Positions 1 to 5,581 of a stretch of DNA of 7,921 nucleotides are shown one piece after another; position 1 is the stretch's first letter, and every line of letters begins with the position of its first letter. Both the position numbers and the translations under genes were made by a program. Origin of the DNA: Deltaproteobacteria bacterium (GTDB taxonomy: Bacteria; Desulfobacterota; BSN033; UBA1163); the NCBI GenBank assembly GCA_016875155.1, contig VGSD01000117.1, positions 1-7,921 on the forward strand, read 5' to 3'. The notes below the pieces were generated by a model. That model saw only the letters and a program-made list of their open reading frames with translations, was not told the DNA's origin and ran no database searches.

Positions 1-1
1 C

Positions 2-1006
2 CCTCGAAGAGATTTTTTGGTGATTGCAAAAGCGGTCATTCTCTTTACCGTCATTACTGAATCGGCAGGGGCTTTATTCCTCTTTACCTGCTTTTCACAA
101 GACTTTCCATTCTGGAATGCACTGTTTCAGTCCGTTTATCATTCTGTATCAGCCTTCAATAATGCGGGGTTTTCACTCTTTTCTGACAGTCTGATGAAAT
201 ATCAGGGAGACCTGCTGGTCAATCTAACGGTCATGGGGCTGTTGGCCATCGGAGGGGTCGGTTTCATCGTCCAGTATGAAGTCTTCTCAAAATGGAAAGG
301 AGATCAGAAAAAACTCTCCATCCATAGCCGAATGGTTCTTGTGACAACGGTTGTCCTCATTCTCGCGGGCGCCTTCTTCTTTTATTTTTTTGAGCGGAAT
401 CATCTCCTGAAAGATGCGCCCCTGCAGAATAAGATTCTGGCTTCCTTCTTTCAGTCGCTGACTCCGAGAACCTGCGGGTTCAATACCGTGGATATCGGAC
501 TTCTGACCAATGCGACTCTTCTGCTTCTCATCGTTCTGATGTTCATCGGAGCATCTCCGGGTTCCACTGGCGGGGGAATCAAGACAACGAGCACGGCCCT
601 GCTGCTTCTGATGATCTGGAACAGGCTGAAAGGGCGGGAAGAGATCAATATTTATCACAGGACGATTCCGAAAGAGGCCGTCAGCCGGACCATTTCCATC
701 ATCTTTGCCTCTGCCTTTTCCGTCTCCATCGTCACATCATTGCTTCTGCTCACAGGGGGAGGCGGACTGTCGCCTCTGCAGAACCGTCACTACTTTGTGG
801 AGTATCTTTTTGAAACGGTTTCCGCATTCGGAACGGTGGGATTATCCATGGGGGTGACTCCCAAGCTGAATGATGTGCAGAAACTGGCAATTATTGTGAT
901 GATGTTTGCCGGCAGGGTGGGACCTCTGACGCTTGCCTATTCTCTTTCGAGAAGCGCCGTAAAAAGGGGTTTTACCTATGCGGAAGAGGGGGTGATGGTG
1001 GGGTAA
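2..1006 (+). CDS. ktrB: KtrB-type potassium channel subunit (TrkH/KtrB family), 5' end missing
   Basis: This is the membrane K+-translocating subunit of a Ktr uptake system, working with the cytosolic KtrA encoded next to it. The frame is open to the left edge, so the true start is outside. The 334 visible residues would be about three quarters of a typical KtrB of roughly 440-450 residues, and the first pore loop is lost. Three of the four pore-loop repeats are visible: SAFNNAGFS near bases 146-175, TPRTCGFN near 461-484 and SAFGTVGLS near 821-847. The intramembrane segment SPGSTGGGIKT lies near 554-586 and the C-terminal GRVGPLTLAYSL near 911-946, the last being typical of KtrB rather than TrkH. 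Several hydrophobic helices separate these. KtrB family members are often Na+-dependent, but nothing in the sequence settles that here. A TTG at 17 is only an internal leucine codon. The family call is confident. Confidence 0.95.
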   Translation, partial: PRRDFLVIAKAVILFTVITESAGALFLFTCFSQDFPFWNALFQSVYHSVSAFNNAGFSLFSDSLMKYQGDLLVNLTVMGLLAIGGVGFIVQYEVFSKWKGDQKKLSIHSRMVLVTTVVLILAGAFFFYFFERNHLLKDAPLQNKILASFFQSLTPRTCGFNTVDIGLLTNATLLLLIVLMFIGASPGSTGGGIKTTSTALLLLMIWNRLKGREEINIYHRTIPKEAVSRTISIIFASAFSVSIVTSLLLLTGGGGLSPLQNRHYFVEYLFETVSAFGTVGLSMGVTPKLNDVQKLAIIVMMFAGRVGPLTLAYSLSRSAVKRGFTYAEEGVMVG

Positions 1007-1010
1007 AACC

Positions 1011-1110
1011 ATTTCGGATTGCGGATTTCGGAGTGCGGATTGTGGAATCGGGAAAAAGCAAGAGAACAATAAGGAGAGAATAAATTGCGGATTTCGGATT
1101 TCGGAACTTG
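1011..1110. repeat. Degenerate GGATTTCGGA / GGATTGCGGA short tandem repeat
   Basis: Between the ktrB stop and the ktrA ribosome-binding site, units of the form CGGATT(T/G) recur in clusters at 1011-1052 and 1084-1110, separated by purine-rich sequence. On the minus strand they read as peptides such as LRNPQSE, a pattern I recall from low-complexity intergenic repeats in many environmental bacterial genomes. That recollection is general knowledge, not something tested here. The minus-strand readings look like translated repeat rather than genes. Confidence 0.7.
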
Positions 1111-1152
1111 GAATAAAGGAGACGCAAAAGACAAATAAGGAGAGAACAGATG
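1021..1152 (+). repeat. Two tandem diverged 66-base units carrying duplicated ribosome-binding sites
   Basis: Unit 1 is 1021-1086 and unit 2 is 1087-1152. Aligned without gaps, 49 of 66 positions match by hand count. Matches are densest at the left end (GCGGATTTCGGA at 1021 and 1087) and towards the right end (AATAAGGAGAGAA at 1068 and 1134). Unit 2 ends exactly with the ATG of ktrA; the matching triplet in unit 1 is ATT at 1084-1086. The constant 66-base offset of both blocks argues for one duplication rather than chance similarity. Confidence 0.75.
1137..1142 (+). promoter_or_regulatory. Ribosome-binding site of ktrA
   Basis: AAGGAG lies seven bases before the ATG at 1150, which is ideal spacing. 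Two further AAGGAG copies lie upstream at 1071-1076 and 1116-1121, too far away to serve this ATG. They are explained at least partly by the local 66-base duplication. Confidence 0.85.
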
Positions 1153-1797
1153 AAACGGGTGGTGGTGATTGGGTTGGGGATTTTTGGGTTTAATATTGCA
1201 AAAGATTTATACGAGAATGGATTCGAAGTGGTGGCAATTGACAAGGACAAGGAAGTGGTTCAGAAGATTAGAGACCACTCGACCAAAGCGATCCTCGCCG
1301 ATGGAACAGACAAAGAGATCATGGAATCGATCGGTTTGCAAGAAGATGATGTCGTCATTGTGTCTTTCGGAGAGGACCTGGCTGCTGCTACTCTCCTGAC
1401 CCTTCACCTCAGAGAGATGAAGGTAAAGCGAATCATCGTGAAAGCCCCGGATGAGGATCACAAACATGTCCTGGAAAAAGTGGGGGCCACAGAGGTGATC
1501 ATCCCGGAAAAAGAGATGGCGGATAAAATAGCCAGAGGCTTGATCTCACCCAATGTCCTCGATTATATTCCCCTATCAGAGGATTATACGATTTGTGAAC
1601 TGGTGCCTCCTTCCAGTTTTATGGGAAAGGCGATCGGAGAGCTTCATTTGAGGACGAAGTACCACATCGAGGTGATCGCTGTGAGAGAGGTGCTTCCAGA
1701 TCGGATCCGAATGGTTCCCCGAGCCGATTTCGTGATTAAGGATAGCGATATACTGGTCGTCATCGGGAAAGGAGAGGATATTCAGAAAATCAAATGA
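1150..1797 (+). CDS. ktrA: KtrA-type RCK regulator of potassium uptake
   Basis: This is the cytosolic gating subunit for the KtrB channel encoded just upstream. Family members form an octameric ring that binds ATP/ADP or NAD(H) and opens or closes the membrane subunit. The 215 residues match the single-RCK KtrA size (about 220) and are half of a TrkA. The N-terminal Rossmann fold shows GLGIFG at residues 8-13 and an acidic residue ending the second strand (D31, in VVAIDKDKE) that contacts the ribose. The TrkA_C domain spans about 135-215. The ATG is supported by an AAGGAG seven bases upstream. The gap from ktrB is 143 bases and is filled by repeats. The trkA start follows 17 bases after the stop. 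The assignment as KtrA rather than another short TrkA relies on length and on the neighbouring KtrB. Confidence 0.93.
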   Translation: MKRVVVIGLGIFGFNIAKDLYENGFEVVAIDKDKEVVQKIRDHSTKAILADGTDKEIMESIGLQEDDVVIVSFGEDLAAATLLTLHLREMKVKRIIVKAPDEDHKHVLEKVGATEVIIPEKEMADKIARGLISPNVLDYIPLSEDYTICELVPPSSFMGKAIGELHLRTKYHIEVIAVREVLPDRIRMVPRADFVIKDSDILVVIGKGEDIQKIK

Positions 1798-1814
1798 GGT
1801 AAACAGGGAAAAAG

Positions 1815-3155
1815 ATGAAGATTGTCATTATTGGAGCCGGAGAGGTCGGATTTTTCCTCGCTCAGAGACTCTCCCTTGAGAAACACAACCTGGTGATTAT
1901 TGACAGCGATCCGGAGAAATGCGCCCATGCCCAGGAAACGCTCGATGTCTCGGTGATCGAAGGAAATGCTTCGAGTCAGAACGTCCTGAAAGAGGCAGGT
2001 ATAGAATCAGCGGACATGCTTATTGCGGCCTCAGGCGTGGATGAAATCAATCTGATCGCCTGTATGGTTGCCTCCAAAATGGGAGTGAAGAGGAAGATCG
2101 CTCGGGTGAGAAATCCGGATTATTACGAAAAATCGTCCATCCTGAAACCGGAAGATCTTGGCGTAGACCTTTTCATCCATCCAGAAGAGGAGGTTATTGA
2201 AGAGATCACACGGCTCCTCATGCGGGCATCCGCCTCGGAGGTCGTTGAGTTTGAAAACGGCAAGATTCTGGTCGTAGGGTTGAAGCTCGATAGTCATTGT
2301 CCCAATTTAAATAAGCCCCTGAAAGAGGTTGGCATGGAGGAGGAGAGAAGGAATATCCGGGTGGTAGCGATGTTGAAAGGGGAAAAGACGATCATTCCCA
2401 CTGGAGAGGACTATTTTAGTAAAAACGACCAGATCTTTGTCATCACTAAACGGGAAAGTCTCTCTCATGTCCTCTCGCTTTCCGGGAAGACAGACCAAAG
2501 GCTTGAGAAAATCATGATTTTAGGAGGAGGAAAGATCGGCCGGGGCTTAGCGGAAAAACTGGAGCGGCAGATCGAGGTGACCCTCGTCGAGTCAGATCGC
2601 GAAAAGTCAATCAAGATTGCCTCCCAGCTTAAAAGAACAGCCGTATATCAGGCCGATGGGACGGAGATTGATACCCTTGCGAGGGAAGGGCTTCTGAACA
2701 TGGATGCCTTTATTGCGGTCACCTCCGATGATGAGAACAATATCCTCTCCTGCCTGCTTGCCAAACATCTCGGTATTCATAAGACGATCGCCCTGGTCAA
2801 TAAGCCCACCTATCTTCCGCTCCTTCCTGTGATTGGAATTGATTCCACCGTTAACGTTCGGCTTTCTACGGCGAGCGCCATTTTGCGTTTTATCCGGAGA
2901 GGAACTATTCTTTCTGCGGCTACCTTTCACGGTATCGAAGCGGAAGCCATTGAGTTTGAGGTCATGAGGTCAAGCCGGATCATTGGCAAGCCATTGAAAG
3001 ATTTGGGATTACCAAAGGGCGCCCTGATTGCGGCTGTCGTTCGAAAGGGCGAGGTCGTCATCCCTCACGGAAAGAGTGTTTTAGAACCCGGGGATAAAGT
3101 GATTGTTTTTGCTCTTCCAAATGCGATTTCAGCCATCGAAAAGAGGTTTTCATAA
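1815..3155 (+). CDS. trkA: Trk system potassium transporter regulatory subunit TrkA (two RCK domains)
   Basis: This is the peripheral membrane NAD(H)-binding subunit that gates the TrkH channel. At 446 residues it is close to E. coli TrkA (458) and has the full double architecture. RCK1 carries GAGEVG at residues 7-12 with acidic D30. A first TrkA_C domain follows at about 138-220. RCK2 begins at about 231 with GGGKIG at 237-242 and acidic E259, and contains AVTSDDENNILSCLLAK at 301-317, a conserved stretch of the family. A second TrkA_C domain spans about 372-446. The ATG at 1815 has only a weak upstream purine tract (AGGGAA at 1805-1810), and a GAGGT overlaps the ktrA stop at 1796-1800, so translation may be coupled to ktrA. 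The trkH start follows 48 bases downstream. Both nucleotide sites look intact. Confidence 0.96.
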   Translation: MKIVIIGAGEVGFFLAQRLSLEKHNLVIIDSDPEKCAHAQETLDVSVIEGNASSQNVLKEAGIESADMLIAASGVDEINLIACMVASKMGVKRKIARVRNPDYYEKSSILKPEDLGVDLFIHPEEEVIEEITRLLMRASASEVVEFENGKILVVGLKLDSHCPNLNKPLKEVGMEEERRNIRVVAMLKGEKTIIPTGEDYFSKNDQIFVITKRESLSHVLSLSGKTDQRLEKIMILGGGKIGRGLAEKLERQIEVTLVESDREKSIKIASQLKRTAVYQADGTEIDTLAREGLLNMDAFIAVTSDDENNILSCLLAKHLGIHKTIALVNKPTYLPLLPVIGIDSTVNVRLSTASAILRFIRRGTILSAATFHGIEAEAIEFEVMRSSRIIGKPLKDLGLPKGALIAAVVRKGEVVIPHGKSVLEPGDKVIVFALPNAISAIEKRFS

Positions 3156-3191
3156 TGTAGTTGTTCCGACATCGTAAACAAAGGGGGGAAT

Positions 3192-3197
3192 GGAGGG
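3192..3197 (+). promoter_or_regulatory. Ribosome-binding site that fixes the TTG start of trkH
   Basis: GGAGGG lies six bases before the TTG at 3204. The ATG at 3190 is in a different frame and overlaps this site. The TTG is therefore the best start, and it places a hydrophobic first helix at the N-terminus as expected for TrkH. Confidence 0.8.
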
Positions 3198-3203
3198 AGT
3201 CCA

Positions 3204-4643
3204 TTGAAGCTTTCCAATATCATATATACCTTATCCAGCCTCTGGCTTCTTCTCAGCGGGTTCTTCATTCTTCCTATGGCCTTTTCACTCTATTACGGGG
3301 ACGGACTCCATTTCATCTATATCGCCCAGATGATCGGGATGAGCCTGCTGAGTTTGATTCTTCGAGGGCTCATCAAGAAGCCGGCTGAGCTCCAGATCAG
3401 AGAAGCCTATCTGACCGTAACTTTGTGCTGGATTACCTTCTCCCTCTTTGGTTCTATCCCGTTTTTGGTCTCCCGCTATATCCCGAACCTGACCGATGCC
3501 TTTTTTGAGACGATGTCAGGATTCACGACGACCGGAGCCACCATTCTGACGGATATCGAGGTCCTTCCAAAGAGTCTGCTCCTCTGGAGAAACATGACGC
3601 AATGGTTGGGTGGAATGGGGGTCATTGCCCTGGCTGTGGCTGTCCTTCCCTTTTTAGGGGTCGGAGGAGTTCAGCTTTTCAAGGCTGAAGTGCCTGGCCC
3701 GATCAAAGACAAAATCTCTCCCAGGATAAGTGAGACGGCCAAGATCCTCTGGGCCGTCTACCTTTTTTTCACCGTGGCGGAGATTGTTCTTTTGATGTTG
3801 GGCGGGCTTTCTTTTTTCGATTCGGTCTGTGTCACCTTTGGGACATTGGCCACCGGCGGGTTTACTCCCACCAATGCGAGCATTGCGGCCTATCCTTCTC
3901 CGTATATTCACTATGTGGTCATCGTTTTTATGTTTATCGCAGGGGTCAATTTCTCTTTACATTACTGGGCGCTCAGAGGGAAGCCCCAGTTCTATTATAC
4001 CAATCCCGAGTTTCGCTTCTTTCTTTTAATAAACGTCCTGGCCGTGGGATTGATCATGGCCTCGCGTCTGGCAAGGGGAGACACCCTTTCGGAGGAATTG
4101 ATCAGGAGCACGCTCTTCCAGACCGTTTCGATCGTGACGACGACGGGTTTTATCACCCATAATTATGAGCAGTGGCCTTTTGTGACCCAAATCATCCTTC
4201 TTGCGTTAATGTTCATCGGAGGTTGCACCAGTTCGACTGGAGGAGGAATGAAGAATGTGAGAATTCTGGTTGCCTTTAAATTTCTGGGGTCGGAATTAAA
4301 AAAGCTCTTCCACCCCCACGGGATCTTTCCGATCCGGATGGGGGGCAGGACCGTTCCGGAGGGTTTAGTCTTGAATATTATCGGTTTCCTTGCTCTGTAT
4401 ATTCTGCTCTTTTTTTTAGGTGTGATGGCGATGAGCGGACTCGGTCTCGATATTGATACTTCGGTTGGCGCAGTGGCTGCTACTCTTGGGAACGTAGGGC
4501 CGGGAATCGGTGCAGTGGGGCCTGTGGAGAATTATGCGCATCTGCCGGCCCTGGGGAAATGGATACTTTCTTTTTTAATGATGGTAGGCCGTTTGGAAAT
4601 TTTTTCTATCCTGGTAATCTTTACCCGCCCCTTCTGGCACTAA
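3204..4643 (+). CDS. trkH: Trk system potassium channel subunit TrkH
   Basis: This is an inner-membrane K+ uptake subunit, the likely partner of the TrkA encoded upstream. At 479 residues it is almost the size of E. coli TrkH (483). The N-terminus runs into LPMAFSLYYGDG (about 23-34), a TrkH hallmark. All four pore-loop repeats are present: SGFTTTGAT at 106-114, TLATGGFTP at 214-222, VTTTGFITH at 311-319 and LGNVGPGIG at 428-436. The intramembrane gate segment GGCTSSTGGGMKN lies at 339-351, and MVGRLEIFSIL near the C-terminus is conserved. Hydrophobic helices flank each loop. Translation starts at a TTG, supported by GGAGGG six bases upstream. The TAA stop overlaps the stop of the convergent rsmI by three bases, leaving no room for a terminator between them. 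Nothing appears damaged. Confidence 0.96.
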   Translation: MKLSNIIYTLSSLWLLLSGFFILPMAFSLYYGDGLHFIYIAQMIGMSLLSLILRGLIKKPAELQIREAYLTVTLCWITFSLFGSIPFLVSRYIPNLTDAFFETMSGFTTTGATILTDIEVLPKSLLLWRNMTQWLGGMGVIALAVAVLPFLGVGGVQLFKAEVPGPIKDKISPRISETAKILWAVYLFFTVAEIVLLMLGGLSFFDSVCVTFGTLATGGFTPTNASIAAYPSPYIHYVVIVFMFIAGVNFSLHYWALRGKPQFYYTNPEFRFFLLINVLAVGLIMASRLARGDTLSEELIRSTLFQTVSIVTTTGFITHNYEQWPFVTQIILLALMFIGGCTSSTGGGMKNVRILVAFKFLGSELKKLFHPHGIFPIRMGGRTVPEGLVLNIIGFLALYILLFFLGVMAMSGLGLDIDTSVGAVAATLGNVGPGIGAVGPVENYAHLPALGKWILSFLMMVGRLEIFSILVIFTRPFWH

Positions 4644-5365
4644 TCCATCATTTCCCCCATTCTTTTCCGTGTTTTTCCGGATACAACCAGGGTGATTTCG
4701 CCCTTCAGTTTATTTTCGCCAATCTGATTTCGAATCTCGCTCACCTTTCCCCTTCGAACCTCCTCATACATCTTGGTCAATTCCCTCGTAAGGACGATCT
4801 CCCTGTCTCCGAGAACTTCAAAAATATCCTCCAGGGTTTCAGTGAGGCGGTGAGGGGATTCATAGAAGATGAGGGTCTCCTTCACTTCCTCCAATTGTTT
4901 CAGCAGGTCTCTCCTCTTCTTCGATTTATTGGGGAGAAAGCCTTTAAAGAGAAATGCATCCGTGGGAAGACCGGAGACACTGAGAGCTGTAATAAGCGCA
5001 GAAGGGCCTGGAATTGATATGACCGGGATCTCGTTTTCAATGGCCAATCGGATCAGACGGTATCCCGGGTCAGAGATACCAGGGGTTCCTGCATCCGAGA
5101 CCAGGGCAATTCGTTCGCCCTGATTCAAACGGGTGAGGATAAAGTCTCTTTTTTTCAGTTCATTCCCTTCAAAGAAACTGGTCATCGGGACATGGATGCC
5201 GAAGTGTCTAAGAAGGAGAAGGGTGTGGCGGGTATCCTCTGCTGCTATCAGGTCCACCTCCTTTAATATCCGGAGTGCCCTCAGGGTGATGTCCTCGAGA
5301 TTCCCTATAGGAGTCGAGACAATATAGAGAATTCCTTGCTTCTTATCGTGCTGAAAGGAGGTCAT
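4640..5365 (-). CDS. rsmI: 16S rRNA (cytidine(1402)-2'-O)-methyltransferase RsmI, short form
   Basis: The enzyme uses S-adenosylmethionine to methylate the ribose of C1402 in the ribosomal P site, tuning decoding fidelity. Motifs in order are STPIGNLEDITLRAL at residues 17-31, AAEDTRHT at 41-48, SDAGTPGISDPG at 90-101, IPGPSA at 118-123, FYESPHRL at 167-174, TRELTKMYEE at 193-202 and KGEITLVV at 221-228. This covers the whole tetrapyrrole-methylase-like fold. The protein is 241 residues against about 286 in E. coli. It stops about 13 residues after the last core strand and lacks the usual C-terminal extension. The ATG is secure: an in-frame TGA lies two codons upstream (5372-5374), and no other start precedes the first motif. 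No Shine-Dalgarno sequence is visible before it. It converges on trkH and diverges from the HEAT gene, so it appears to be a single-gene unit within this window. Confidence 0.95.
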   Translation of the reverse strand: MTSFQHDKKQGILYIVSTPIGNLEDITLRALRILKEVDLIAAEDTRHTLLLLRHFGIHVPMTSFFEGNELKKRDFILTRLNQGERIALVSDAGTPGISDPGYRLIRLAIENEIPVISIPGPSALITALSVSGLPTDAFLFKGFLPNKSKKRRDLLKQLEEVKETLIFYESPHRLTETLEDIFEVLGDREIVLTRELTKMYEEVRRGKVSEIRNQIGENKLKGEITLVVSGKTRKRMGEMMD

Positions 5366-5445
5366 ATAATTTCAATATCATTTATCTGAAAATCGATCAA
5401 GAGGTGCGGAGATAAAAATGGATTTCTGAAAACATTTTGATTCCC

Positions 5446-5479
5446 AAATCGATGTAATCTTTTTAAATCGGTGTAATCA
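5446..5479. repeat. Short direct repeat AAATCGATGTAATC / AAATCGGTGTAATC
   Basis: Two copies, at 5446-5459 and 5465-5478, match at 13 of 14 bases with a 19-base offset. A partial third match, AAATCGAT, lies at 5390-5397. The stretch sits in the divergent gap between rsmI and the HEAT gene. Similar AATCxGTGTAATC strings occur, to my recollection, as noncoding repeat in several bacterial groups. The alternative is a pair of regulator-binding sites. Confidence 0.6.
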
Positions 5480-5507
5480 GAGATTTCTGAGCTTTTTCAG
5501 AAATCTC
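5480..5507. promoter_or_regulatory. Perfect 11-bp inverted repeat upstream of the HEAT-gene promoter
   Basis: GAGATTTCTGA at 5480-5490 and TCAGAAATCTC at 5497-5507 are exact inverted copies around a six-base spacer. The right edge is 11 bases before the candidate -35 box at 5519. On the plus strand an A-tract follows (5509-5515), the wrong polarity for an intrinsic terminator, and no T-tract follows on the minus strand either. An operator, or a repeat-derived hairpin, is therefore more likely. A further direct copy of GATTTCTGA occurs at 5421-5429. Confidence 0.6.
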
Positions 5508-5518
5508 CAAAAAAAGTA

Positions 5519-5547
5519 TTGACAATTGATGGCAAAAACAATAAATA
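5519..5547 (+). promoter_or_regulatory. Candidate sigma-70 promoter of the HEAT gene
   Basis: TTGACA at 5519-5524 is a perfect -35 box. After 17 bases, TAAATA at 5542-5547 is a weak -10 box (three of six consensus positions). The intervening sequence is A-rich. The position, some 35-60 bases before the GTG start, suits a short leader. The weak -10 leaves room for activator dependence or a different exact placement. Confidence 0.5.
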
Positions 5548-5566
5548 GAAATAGTATCAGAACGTT

Positions 5567-5576
5567 GAGGACAGGA
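5567..5576 (+). promoter_or_regulatory. Ribosome-binding site for the GTG start of the HEAT gene
   Basis: GAGGA at 5567-5571 lies ten bases before the GTG at 5582, and AGGA at 5573-5576 lies five bases before it. Either could serve. No better start codon lies nearby in this frame, so GTG is preferred. Confidence 0.6.
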
Positions 5577-5581
5577 CACCC

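Noticed and set aside
842..1250. Minus-strand open frames at 842-1069 and 972-1250 with RNPQS- and RTPKSAIRN-like peptides
   Set aside because: They overlap the ends of ktrB and ktrA antisense, and their only recognisable peptides come from the intergenic low-complexity repeat.
2607..2930. 107-codon minus-strand open frame inside trkA
   Set aside because: A shadow of the RCK2 region of trkA, which is intact and conserved on the plus strand.
4559..5017. 152-codon plus-strand open frame opposite rsmI
   Set aside because: It is antisense to the well-conserved RsmI motifs and shows no domain, start signal or family resemblance of its own.
5353..5362. GAAAGGAGGT on the plus strand, a perfect Shine-Dalgarno match
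   Set aside because: No ATG, GTG or TTG follows at usable distance. It is the complement of rsmI codons 1-5.
5366..5460. A sigma-70 promoter for rsmI on the minus strand
   Set aside because: TTGATC with a poor -10 match (TATTGA) at 17-base spacing is the best seen, and it is too weak to annotate.
5480..5515. Hairpin followed by seven A residues, considered as an intrinsic terminator
   Set aside because: A terminator for plus-strand transcripts needs a T-tract after the stem, and no gene points into it on that strand. On the minus strand the sequence beyond the stem is not T-rich.
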